Shown here: positions 7,348 to 14,521 of the stretch, piece after piece
How positions within the stretch are numbered: position 1 is the first letter of the stretch
Layout: the number at the start of each line of letters is the position of its first letter
Source of the DNA: a bacterium
GTDB lineage: Bacteria; Sysuimicrobiota; Sysuimicrobiia; Sysuimicrobiales; Segetimicrobiaceae
Reading direction: 5' to 3'
Assembly (NCBI GenBank): GCA_035691305.1
Contig: DASSJF010000060.1
Location: 1-34,609 of the forward strand
Length of the DNA stretch: 34,609 bases
Position numbers and translations under genes: made by a program
The notes under the pieces: generated by a model
Seen by the model: only the letters and a program-made list of their open reading frames with translations
Told to the model about the DNA's origin: nothing
Database searches by the model: none

Positions 7348-8177
7348 CCGCGGACGAACGCGGAACGCCGGCCGGGCACGCCCGTGTTGCCATGCTGGAG
7401 GGGCCGCGATGGATGACCGACCCGGCGGACGCGGTTCTCGCGTCCCTCCGGTGCGACGCCGAGGCGTTGCCTCAACTCCACGTGACCATCGCCGCCGACG
7501 GAAGTCATGCGGTGGGAGAGGTCTCCGGACACGAACTGTGGTCGATCCGCGTTCCGCGGCAACGGTGGCTCGAAGTCCTCACGGGCCAGATCGTCGCCAC
7601 AGTGACGATGCTGCTCCGCCGGCTTGTCTTTGTGCATGCCGGAAGCGTCGCCATCCACGACGGCGCGCTGCTTCTCGTGGGCGACAGCGGCGCCGGGAAG
7701 ACCTCCACCGTGTCGGCGCTGCTGACCTGCGGCGCCGCCTATTTGTCCGACGAAGTCGCCCTGCTCGATCCCGAGGCCGGCACCGTGTTGGCCTTTCATC
7801 TGCCGATGGCCGTCAAGCCCTGGACCGCTCGCGCGGCCGGGCCATTACCGCCGGGGAGGCAGGTCGCCACCCAGGGAGCCGTCAGGTTTCATCTGCCGAT
7901 TCGGTTGGCCCGCGCGGCTCCGCTGCGAACGGTGGTCTTCCTGGAACGTGGTGATCCGCCGCGACTCCGGGAGCTATCCCGCGCCGCGGCGATGCTGCGC
8001 CTGGCGCAACAGGCGTCGTCGTTCCGGTACGGCGTTCGCGTCGACGATGCATTTCGCGCCTGGGCCCGCGCCGTGCGAACGGCGCGTTGCGTCCAGTTGC
8101 AGGCCACGAGACCGGCCGCCCTCGCGGCGGCGCTGAGCCACATGGGTGCAGATGATCGAGACGCGGAATCTCGGTAA
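7335..8177 (+). CDS. HPr-kinase-like P-loop protein (HprK-related)
   Basis: The 280-residue protein resembles the C-terminal kinase half of HprK and the HprK-related kinases found beside PqqD-like genes. The Walker A motif GDSGAGKT is at residues 116-123, preceded by FVHAGSVAIHDGALLLVG, the strand layout seen in these kinases. LSDEVALLD follows at about 142-150 as the likely Asp-containing metal and base region. The N-terminal 100 residues are poorly conserved. In paeninodin-type lasso-peptide clusters a related kinase phosphorylates the peptide; here the target is unknown and could be the surface protein or an unseen peptide. The start is probably ATG at 7335, overlapping the PqqD-like gene by 13 bases; no strong ribosome binding site is visible, and GTG at 7314 is an alternative. 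Confidence 0.8.
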   Translation: MDGVAADERGTPAGHARVAMLEGPRWMTDPADAVLASLRCDAEALPQLHVTIAADGSHAVGEVSGHELWSIRVPRQRWLEVLTGQIVATVTMLLRRLVFVHAGSVAIHDGALLLVGDSGAGKTSTVSALLTCGAAYLSDEVALLDPEAGTVLAFHLPMAVKPWTARAAGPLPPGRQVATQGAVRFHLPIRLARAAPLRTVVFLERGDPPRLRELSRAAAMLRLAQQASSFRYGVRVDDAFRAWARAVRTARCVQLQATRPAALAAALSHMGADDRDAESR

Positions 8178-8889
8178 GACCTACGGCGCCGGGTTTTGGG
8201 GCGTGCGGCGCCGGCCCGTGCAGGCGTTGCGGGGCGTGACGCTGAGCGTGGCGCCGGGTGAGATCTTTGGCATTATGGGACCAAACGGCGCCGGCAAGAC
8301 GACCCTGCTGCGCCTGCTGGCCACGCTGCTCCCGCCGTCGACAGGAACCGCAACAATCGGCGGCGCCGATCTGATCCGAGAGCCTGGGCGCGTCCGGCGG
8401 CTTGTGGGCTTGGCGTCGGGGGAAGACCGGGGGTTCTACTGGCGCCTGAGCGCACGCGAGAATTTGGAGTTCTTCGCCGGCCTGCTCGGCATGCCGCCCA
8501 GGAAGGCGCGGTGCCGCGCGGATGAGGTGCTGGACCTGGTGGACCTCGGCCACATGGGGCGGCGGCCCGTCGCAGAGTACTCCGCCGGTCTGCGCCAGCG
8601 TCTCGGCATTGCTCGCGCGCTCCTCGGGGAGCCGCGCGCCCTGCTCCTGGACGAACCCACCCGAAGCCTCGACCCACTTGCGGCATCGGGGGCGCTGGCG
8701 CTCACGGCGCGCCTGGCCCGCGGCGGCGCCGCCGTCGTCCTGGCCACCCACAGTCTTGACGAAGCGCAGCGCCTGTGTCACCGTGTCGCCTTTCTGGTGA
8801 ACGGCGGCGTCGGCGAGATCGTCGACGTCGCGCCGGGGACGGCCTGTCTGGAATCCCAGTACCGGTCGGCGGTAGCGCTGCGGCGATGA
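8152..8889 (+). CDS. ABC transporter ATP-binding protein (ABC-2 exporter type)
   Basis: This is the energy-coupling subunit of an exporter whose permease is the next gene. The 245-residue protein has Walker A GPNGAGKT at about residues 43-50, a Q-loop region with the less usual sequence GLASGEDRGFYWRLSARENL, the signature YSAGLRQRLGIARAL, Walker B ALLLDEPT and the switch His in ATHSLDEA. The relaxed signature (YSAGL for LSGGQ) is common in ABC-2 type ATPases. The start is ATG at 8152 or GTG two codons earlier at 8146; either overlaps the kinase gene by about 30 bases. By its position it may export a product acted on by the PqqD-like and kinase proteins. Confidence 0.92.
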   Translation: MIETRNLGKTYGAGFWGVRRRPVQALRGVTLSVAPGEIFGIMGPNGAGKTTLLRLLATLLPPSTGTATIGGADLIREPGRVRRLVGLASGEDRGFYWRLSARENLEFFAGLLGMPPRKARCRADEVLDLVDLGHMGRRPVAEYSAGLRQRLGIARALLGEPRALLLDEPTRSLDPLAASGALALTARLARGGAAVVLATHSLDEAQRLCHRVAFLVNGGVGEIVDVAPGTACLESQYRSAVALRR

Positions 8890-9698
8890 GGCCGGTCTAT
8901 CAGATCGTCGCCTGCGTTCGGCGGGACTGGCGACTGGCCAGATCGTCCGCCGTGGGCCTGGCGTGGCAGGCCTCGGCCGTGCTCTTTGCGACGCCGGTGC
9001 TCTACTACGTGGGCAGATTGGTCCACCGGGACACGCCGTCCCTCCGGCCGTACGGCGGCGACTATTTTGCGTTCGTGATCGTCGGGGTCGCCTGCTCCGG
9101 GTTCCTCATGTCCGCCATGGGCGCGTGCGCCGCCGCGACGCGGCAGGAGCAGATCGGCGGGACGCTCGACGCGCTGCTGACGCTGCCTGTTCCGAGATGG
9201 ATCCTGGCGGCAAGCGTCTGCGTGTGGCCCATGACCGTCGCGGCCCTGCAGACCCTACTGTACCTCGGCTTCGGGTTGATGCTGTTCCACGTCGACCTGT
9301 CGCAGGTGAACCTGCCCGGCGTCGCCGTGATGGCGGTGCTCGCTCTGGCGGCGTTCGGCGCACTTGGCCTGTTCTCCACCGCATTCGTGCTGTTCTTTCG
9401 ACGCGCGGAACCGTTCACCGGACTCGCGGCGGCGGCGGGCGCCTTGCTCAGCGGCTTGCTGTATCCGATCGACGTTTTGCCGCCGAGGGCGCGCGCCGTC
9501 GCGGAGATCCTGCCTCTGACGCACGCGCTCCACGGTCTGAGGCTTGCCGCGCTGCGCAATGCCGGACCTTCGGACCTGCGGGCTCCTGCGCTCGCGCTGC
9601 TCGTCTGGTGTGCTGTCGCCGTGCCGGCGGGCGTGCTCGCCGTCCGCTGGGCGTACGATGAAGCTCGGCGCTCCGGTACGCTCTGCGGGTACGGATGA
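8886..9698 (+). CDS. ABC-2 type transporter permease
   Basis: The 270-residue integral membrane protein has six likely transmembrane segments, visible around VGLAWQASAVLFATPVLYYVG, YFAFVIVGVACSGFLMSAMG, WILAASVCVWPMTVAALQTLLYLGFGLML, the long LPGVAVMAVLALAAFGALGLFSTAFVLFF, FTGLAAAAGALLSGLLYPIDVLP and APALALLVWCAVAVPAGVLAV. The cytoplasmic loop RQEQIGGTLDALLTLPVPRW and the LLYPIDVLPPRARAVAEILPLTHALHGLR segment are typical of ABC-2 permeases. The true start is ATG at 8886, overlapping the ATPase stop (ATGA). The transported substrate is unknown. Confidence 0.9.
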   Translation: MRPVYQIVACVRRDWRLARSSAVGLAWQASAVLFATPVLYYVGRLVHRDTPSLRPYGGDYFAFVIVGVACSGFLMSAMGACAAATRQEQIGGTLDALLTLPVPRWILAASVCVWPMTVAALQTLLYLGFGLMLFHVDLSQVNLPGVAVMAVLALAAFGALGLFSTAFVLFFRRAEPFTGLAAAAGALLSGLLYPIDVLPPRARAVAEILPLTHALHGLRLAALRNAGPSDLRAPALALLVWCAVAVPAGVLAVRWAYDEARRSGTLCGYG

Positions 9699-10897
9699 GG
9701 TCTGGCCCGCCGTCCGGTCGCGCACAAGCGTCGGGTCCGCCGAGCCTCGGCGTTCCGACGGCGGCGGAACAACTCCTCGTCGCGCTCCTCCGGCCGGACG
9801 GCGGGGCGCCTGCGGCGCCGCTCCGGCGCGAATGGGATCGCTTCGCCGCGCTTGCCGCCCGCGAGCAGGTCTCGAGTCTGGTCCTTGCCGCGACGATCGA
9901 GCGATACGGTGCCGTCGTTCCCGAGGAGGTGCGTCGTGCGCTGGCCGCCGCGGATGCTCGGTCGCGGGCCCACGCCGCCGCCGCGTATGTGCAGCTTGCC
10001 GCGCTGCTTCGGCGCTTTCGTCGGGCCGGAGTCGCCGCGGCACTCCTCAAAGGCGCGGCGTTGTCCCGTTTTGTCTACGCCGGAGGCGGGCGAGGGTTCC
10101 ACGATCTCGACCTGCTGGTGCCGTTATCGGACCGCGGCGCCGCCGAACGCGTCCTGATCCAGGCGGGGTACACGACCGATCGCGCCGCCACCGTCGACGA
10201 CGTCGGCGAACGGGTCTACTGGGATGCTTCATGGCGGCGGGTCCCCGTCGACGTTCACTGGCGTCTTGACGCCGGGCCGGTCTCCCTGGGCCTGAACTGC
10301 GACGGCATGCTCCGTCGCGCACTGTCCGGCACGGTCGAGGGCGAGCCGGTGCTTCTCCTTGGCCCGGCGGACATGCTGGTCGCGCTCGCGGCGCATTTCG
10401 TAAAACACGTGTGGGGTTGCCGGCCACGACTGCGGTACCTGCGGGACATGGCGGAAGTAACGCGGTGCTGCTCGGTCGATTGGGGGCAGGTGGTGGAGGC
10501 GGCGGTGACCGCGCCCCGGGCGCGATCCGCCCTCCGCACGACGCTCGGCACCGCGGCGGAGCTCTTGGGGGCGGCAGTGGCCCCCGCGGCGCTCGACCGG
10601 CTGGCGCCGCTCCGGGGCCCGGCCGTCAACCGCCACTTGGGCGCGCTGATCCGGCGGCGACTGCTTCGGGGCGACACGGCAAGTGCGGCGCTTCTCCAGG
10701 TGGCGCTGATGCGCTGGCTCGATAAGGACACTGTCCGGGTGTACCCTGGGCTGGTCGCGTCGCTGCTCGAAGTCCGTACCCGCCGGCTCGCCGCGGGCGT
10801 TCTCGGTGTCCGGGGCCGCCGTGCGCTGCGCCGTCTGCGGCTACGGTCTCGGCGCTCCGGTGCGGCCACCGCCGGCGCGGCCGCCGGCAGCGATTGA
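9695..10897 (+). CDS. Nucleotidyltransferase family protein (NTP_transf_5-like)
   Basis: The 400-residue protein matches the uncharacterised nucleotidyltransferase family found in lasso-peptide, exosortase and capsule-like loci. The key segment is LLKGAALSRFVYAGGGRGFHDLDLLV, with Lys119 and the metal-binding pair Asp137 and Asp139. The following GYTTDR and VPVDVHWRLD segment supplies the third acidic strand residue. A helical C-terminal half (LLLGPADMLVALAAHFVKHVWG onward) resembles the substrate-binding part of the family, and the last 25 residues are an Arg-rich tail. The start overlaps the permease stop (ATGA), ending a run of seven coupled genes. The transferred nucleotide and acceptor are unknown. 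Its 3' end overlaps the convergent CAP gene by 57 bases. Confidence 0.85.
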   Translation: MRSGPPSGRAQASGPPSLGVPTAAEQLLVALLRPDGGAPAAPLRREWDRFAALAAREQVSSLVLAATIERYGAVVPEEVRRALAAADARSRAHAAAAYVQLAALLRRFRRAGVAAALLKGAALSRFVYAGGGRGFHDLDLLVPLSDRGAAERVLIQAGYTTDRAATVDDVGERVYWDASWRRVPVDVHWRLDAGPVSLGLNCDGMLRRALSGTVEGEPVLLLGPADMLVALAAHFVKHVWGCRPRLRYLRDMAEVTRCCSVDWGQVVEAAVTAPRARSALRTTLGTAAELLGAAVAPAALDRLAPLRGPAVNRHLGALIRRRLLRGDTASAALLQVALMRWLDKDTVRVYPGLVASLLEVRTRRLAAGVLGVRGRRALRRLRLRSRRSGAATAGAAAGSD

Positions 10898-11464
10898 CGC
10901 TTGGCCTGCGGTCTCGACCGCGGGCGAAGTGTCCGAAAAATCCTCCACAACGATCACGCCGTCGTCGCGTCCGTCGATCACGGCGATGCCGACGGCACGG
11001 AACGCGGGATACATGATGTTGCGCCGGTGAGGCGCGCTTTGCCACAGGGCGAGATCGGCGGCGCGAATGTCGGGCGCGTAGGCAAGGTTCTCCCCGACGA
11101 CGTTGAAGCGAAGTCCGCGGCCGCCCAAACGGTCCTCAAGCGTACGGCCGTCCCGGGAGACGTGGGATAGATAGCCGTGCTCGAACATCTCCTGACCATA
11201 TGCTCGGGCGATCGCCCTGAGCATGACGTCTACCTGCAGAGGGCGCAGATGCTGGCCCACGCGCATGTCGTTGAGCCACTGGAGGACCGCCTCCTCCAGG
11301 CGCGCGTTGGGGCGGACGGCGATCGTTGGAGCGGGTATGCTGAAGACTTCATTCGGGCTGTCGGCGGAGACGCGTACGGGCGTCGCGGGCCCAGAGGCGA
11401 TGACGAGCAGGATTACGGCGGCGATCGCTCTGAGCGCGGACCGGATTTGTCGAGACGGTGCCAT
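10841..11464 (-). CDS. Secreted CAP (SCP/PR1) domain protein
   Basis: The 207-residue protein begins with a signal peptide (hydrophobic about residues 10-27) and carries one CAP domain. Motifs include SHVSRDGRTLEDRL, VVGENLAYAP and LWQSAPHRRNIMYPAFRAVGIAV, containing the two His and the Glu of the usual CAP pocket. Bacterial CAP proteins are extracellular and often associated with walls or spores; their activity is mostly undefined. The start is ATG at 11464, because GGAGG (11478-11474 on the minus strand) sits nine bases upstream; a longer reading from 11485 would place that site inside the gene. The Gly/Arg-rich tail lies in the region overlapping the nucleotidyltransferase gene on the other strand. 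Confidence 0.9.
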   Translation of the reverse strand: MAPSRQIRSALRAIAAVILLVIASGPATPVRVSADSPNEVFSIPAPTIAVRPNARLEEAVLQWLNDMRVGQHLRPLQVDVMLRAIARAYGQEMFEHGYLSHVSRDGRTLEDRLGGRGLRFNVVGENLAYAPDIRAADLALWQSAPHRRNIMYPAFRAVGIAVIDGRDDGVIVVEDFSDTSPAVETAGQASIAAGGRAGGGRTGAPRP

Positions 11465-11854
11465 GTCGACGTGCCTCCGGGGCATTCCAACCCGTCGCCC
11501 GGAGCCCGCGCACGCGAAGAACTGCGCTCGACACGACTCCTCGGATCAAGCCCCGATGCTCTTGTGGTCCGGTTCCGGCCCGTTTAGACTTCCAAGCGAA
11601 TTGCGACGCCTTCCAGCGCGGGGAGATTCGGCGGAGGATTACCGTCAATTAGGGAGAGCGGCGGCGATCCCCCTTGGGGCGGTGGATTGAAGGATACGCA
11701 CAAGGACCCGCCCTACGAGGCGGGCCGGACCTCCGTTCGATAGAGGGAGCGCAGACGCATCTCTGGAACGGCCCGGTGTCGGCCGCAACCACGAGAGTCG
11801 TTTCGTCGCCCCTCATTGGTTGGGGGGAGAGCAGCGATCGACGAGGGACGTGGC
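11465..11854 (+). other. Intergenic stretch, no gene seen
   Basis: These 390 bases separate the divergent CAP and DUF6717 genes and must hold both promoters. Open frames here lack ribosome binding sites and protein-like composition. A small inverted repeat, CCCGCC-CTACGA-GGCGGG, lies near 11708-11725. No convincing -35/-10 pair was found. Confidence 0.5.
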
Positions 11855-12277
11855 ATGGTGGGCGCGATGAACGTTATCAAACCGTACCGGTGGGGCGGCA
11901 CGTGGGTCTTCGACGACCCCGTGAGAGGGTTGCGCGCAAGACCCGTCCTTCTTGGGTCAACGGACGCGATCGCGAAGGTGTGGGATCAGGCGGCCTCGCG
12001 GTCTGCCCAACGGTTGATGATCGCCTTCGCCGCCGCCCCGTTCCAATGGCCGGGCTACCGGTTCGTGCTGAACTGGGCGGAAGAGCGTGACGGCGGTCAC
12101 TGGTACCGCCTGAATGGCCTCGTGGTGCAGTGTCCCGCGCTTCTCCGGTATTTCGACGCCGCACCCCGGAGCATCTATTGCCAGGTAACGGTTATGCGGA
12201 CGCCGTTTTCGATTTTTCAACCCCAGCCGAGTCACGTTCTGCGGCCATCGTTGACGGGGCGCCAGTCACGTCCTTGA
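11855..12277 (+). CDS. DUF6717 family protein
   Basis: The 140-residue protein matches a small family of unknown function (DUF6717 as I recall it). The family pattern is an N-terminal NVIKPYRWGGTWVFDDPVRGL, a central AAPFQWPGYRFVLNWAEERDGGHWYRLNGL and CPALLRYFDAAPRSIYCQV near the end. It is rich in aromatic residues, has no signal peptide and no membrane segment, and shows no catalytic motif. ATG at 11855 is preceded by GAGGGA at seven to eight bases. ATG at 11867, which gives the conserved MNVIKPY start, is equally possible. The final 25 residues after CQVT look unlike the family and may be lineage-specific. The gene is monocistronic and is followed by a large inverted repeat. Confidence 0.75.
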   Translation: MVGAMNVIKPYRWGGTWVFDDPVRGLRARPVLLGSTDAIAKVWDQAASRSAQRLMIAFAAAPFQWPGYRFVLNWAEERDGGHWYRLNGLVVQCPALLRYFDAAPRSIYCQVTVMRTPFSIFQPQPSHVLRPSLTGRQSRP

Positions 12278-12299
12278 ACCTGTAGGTTGTCCACCGACG

Positions 12300-12336
12300 G
12301 ACCAACGGGCCGGGTGGAAGCCCCGGCCCGTTGGTC
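12300..12336. terminator. Perfect 15-bp inverted repeat between convergent genes
   Basis: GACCAACGGGCCGGG (12300-12314) and its exact complement CCCGGCCCGTTGGTC (12322-12336) flank a seven-base loop. It lies between the convergent DUF6717 gene and the small membrane protein gene, so it probably serves as a terminator in both directions. No T-run follows on either strand, so pausing or Rho may be needed. Confidence 0.7.
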
Positions 12337-12354
12337 GGGAGAGCACGGCTCCGC

Positions 12355-12621
12355 TCAGCGAGCCTTCGTAACCGCGGACGCCCTGGGCGACGTGACAAAG
12401 GCGATGATGCCCAGTCCCAACACCGGATACGCCCAGACGACCGCCCAGAAATCAATCGTGAGCACCTTCACGAACGCGCGGGTCACGACGTTGTCCATAT
12501 CCGCGGCCGCCGACAGCCCGGCGATCAGCGCGACGGCGCAGACGAGCGACCACGCGATGATGACGTTCTTCGCCGCCTCGCACATTTCGCGCTTCTGGAG
12601 CGACTTCAACCAGCCGGCCAT
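12355..12621 (-). CDS. Small two-helix membrane protein
   Basis: The 88-residue protein starts MAGWLKSLQKREMCEAAKN and contains two hydrophobic helices: about residues 19-40 (VIIAWSLVCAVALIAGLSA) and about 55-78 (IDFWAVVWAYPVLGLGIIAFV). The connecting loop contains ADMDNVVTR and the short tail is basic. No family is recognised. The ATG at 12621 is preceded by GGGGGAAGAGG, an excellent ribosome binding site directly against the start. A longer reading frame exists upstream but would bury this site. The gene stands alone and converges on DUF6717 across the 15-bp inverted repeat. A role in membrane stress or as an accessory subunit is possible but unsupported. Confidence 0.75.
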   Translation of the reverse strand: MAGWLKSLQKREMCEAAKNVIIAWSLVCAVALIAGLSAAADMDNVVTRAFVKVLTIDFWAVVWAYPVLGLGIIAFVTSPRASAVTKAR

Positions 12622-12922
12622 CCTCTTCCCCCTTTCGTGCCGTCGCGACCAAAGCCCCGGGGCCCCCCGATTCGGGCAGTAAACGACGGGGCCCGGCGTC
12701 GACGACGCACTGTATTCTGTATACCCCGCCGCGCCCCGCGTCAGACGCCACCCAGGCCGCGAGAGGGCAAGACGTAGCACCTGCCGCGGCGAAATGAACC
12801 GCCGCCGGAACGCCGAGGCGGGCACGGGAGGGACGTAGTCCGCGATCGGCGCGACTTTCCGGCGCGCTCCACCCGCCGGTGATCGACGGCGACCGCCGAC
12901 GGAGCGAGGGGAGGGCCGGGCG
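12622..12922 (+). other. Divergent intergenic region upstream of the beta-oxidation genes
   Basis: No gene is visible in these 301 bases, which must carry divergent promoters for the small membrane protein and the acyl-CoA ligase. The one AT-rich spot is TGTATTCTGTATAC (12711-12724); on the minus strand it gives a possible -10 TATACA about 100 bases before the small-protein start. No FadR-like operator could be recognised with confidence. Confidence 0.4.
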
Positions 12923-14506
12923 ATGAACGTTCCGCTTACACCGCTCGAGTTCAGACGCCGCGCGGAGACGCTCTTCGGCAACAAGGTCGGGGTGGTCGAC
13001 GGCGAGAAGCGCTTCACGTACGCCGAGTTCGGCGAGCGCTCCCGGCGCCTCGCCGCGGCGATTCGCGACGCGGGCGTCCGGCCCGGCGAGGTCGTCTCGT
13101 TTCTCACCTACAACACCCATCATCTGCTCGAGGCGTACTACGGCGTCTTGCAGGCGGGGGCGATCCTCAACCCCATCAACATCCGCCTGCATCCGAACGA
13201 CATCACGTACGTCCTCAACCACGCCGAGAGCCGCGCGCTGTTCTTTCATAAAGACTTCACGCCGATGGTCGAGACGATCCGCCCGGGTCTCGAGACCGTG
13301 CGCCGCTTCGTGTCCGTCGAGCCGGACGGCCCCCCCGCCTTCGGAGACGAGTACGAAGCGCTGCTCGCGCGCGCGACGCCGATGCGGGAAGATCCCGAGG
13401 TCGACGAGCACGGCATCGCCGAGTTGTTCTATACGAGCGGCACGACCGGGCGCCCGAAGGGGGTAGCGCTGACCCACCGGTCGCTCTACCTGCACGCGCT
13501 GTACGCGATCATCGGCAAGGGCGACACGGACGCATCGGTGATGCTGCACATCGTGCCCATGTTCCACGTGAACGGCTGGGGTGCGCCGCACACCATCACC
13601 GCCCTCGGCGGCACCCACGTCATGCTGCGCAAGATCGACCCCGTCGAAATCTTCCGCCTCATCCAGAAGGAGCACGTCACGGAGCTTCGCGGCGTCCCGG
13701 CCATCTTCAATGCGCTGGTCAATCATCCGGACCTCGGCCGGTACGACTTGCGCAGCCTGCGGCTGGCGATGAGCGGCGGAGCGCCGCCCGCCCCCGCGCT
13801 GGTCAAGGCAATCATCGACAAACTGGGCTGCGAGATGTTTGTCGGGTACGGGCTGACCGAGACCAGCCCGGTCCTGACGCTCGCGCGCCCCAAGGCGCAC
13901 CTGTCACACGAATCGCCGGAGCGGCAGCTCGAGCGGCGGGCTCGGACGGGTTACGCGATCCTGGGGGTCGAGGTTCGGGTCGTCGACGAGAACGGCCGCG
14001 ACGTGCCGGCCGACGGTGAGGCCGTCGGGGAGATCGTCACCCACAGCAACGTCGTGATGGACGGCTACTTCAAGGACCCGCAGGCCACCGCGGCCGCGAT
14101 CCGCGACGGCTGGTTCCACACGGGCGACATGGCCAACATCGATTCGGAGGGCTACGTCAACATCGTCGACCGCAAGAAGGACATCATCATCAGCGGCGGC
14201 GAGAACATCTCCTCCGTTCAGATCGAGAACGCGCTCTACGCCCACCCCGCGGTCTTCGAATGCGCCGTCATTCCGGTCCCCGACGAGAAATGGGGCGAGG
14301 TCCCGAAGGCCCTCGTCGTGCTCAAGCCCGGTGCGGCGGCCGGCGAGGCCGACATCCTCGCGCATTGCCGGGAACGGCTCGCCGGTTTCATGATGCCGAA
14401 GTCCGTCGAGTTCCTCGACGCGCTGCCGAAGGGCGGAACCGGCAAGATCCTGAAAGCGCAGCTGCGCGACCGGTACTGGGCCGGACAGGAACGCCCGGTC
14501 CACTAG
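12923..14506 (+). CDS. Long- or medium-chain acyl-CoA ligase (AMP-forming)
   Basis: This enzyme activates a fatty acid in two steps, through acyl-AMP, to acyl-CoA, feeding the beta-oxidation genes just downstream. The 527-residue protein shows the adenylate-forming superfamily motifs in order: the P-loop-like YTSGTTGRPKG at residues 170-180, MFHVNGW in the substrate region, GYGLTETSPV, the ATP-binding Asp region DGWFHTGDMANID, the hinge DRKKDIIISGGENIS, and the C-terminal catalytic Lys region PKGGTGKILKAQLR. The short form and the sequence around MFHVNGWG resemble AlkK-type medium-chain ligases, so chain length is uncertain. The start at 12923 has GGGGAGGG upstream. The fadN-like gene begins 15 bases after the stop, so the ligase probably heads the operon. 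Confidence 0.92.
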   Translation: MNVPLTPLEFRRRAETLFGNKVGVVDGEKRFTYAEFGERSRRLAAAIRDAGVRPGEVVSFLTYNTHHLLEAYYGVLQAGAILNPINIRLHPNDITYVLNHAESRALFFHKDFTPMVETIRPGLETVRRFVSVEPDGPPAFGDEYEALLARATPMREDPEVDEHGIAELFYTSGTTGRPKGVALTHRSLYLHALYAIIGKGDTDASVMLHIVPMFHVNGWGAPHTITALGGTHVMLRKIDPVEIFRLIQKEHVTELRGVPAIFNALVNHPDLGRYDLRSLRLAMSGGAPPAPALVKAIIDKLGCEMFVGYGLTETSPVLTLARPKAHLSHESPERQLERRARTGYAILGVEVRVVDENGRDVPADGEAVGEIVTHSNVVMDGYFKDPQATAAAIRDGWFHTGDMANIDSEGYVNIVDRKKDIIISGGENISSVQIENALYAHPAVFECAVIPVPDEKWGEVPKALVVLKPGAAAGEADILAHCRERLAGFMMPKSVEFLDALPKGGTGKILKAQLRDRYWAGQERPVH

Positions 14507-14521
14507 TCGGGGGAGAACCGC

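Noticed and set aside
8581-8620. Degenerate ABC signature YSAGLRQRL instead of LSGGQ
   Set aside because: This variation is common in ABC-2 exporter ATPases; the other motifs are intact, so the protein is probably active.
5763-10897. A lasso-peptide biosynthetic cluster
   Set aside because: No lasso cyclase (asparagine-synthetase-like), leader protease or precursor gene is present; only the accessory proteins are shared.
11674-12090. A 138-residue open frame on the plus strand overlapping the DUF6717 gene
   Set aside because: Its sequence is Arg/Gly-rich and without any family pattern, and the overlapping frame encodes the recognised DUF6717 protein.
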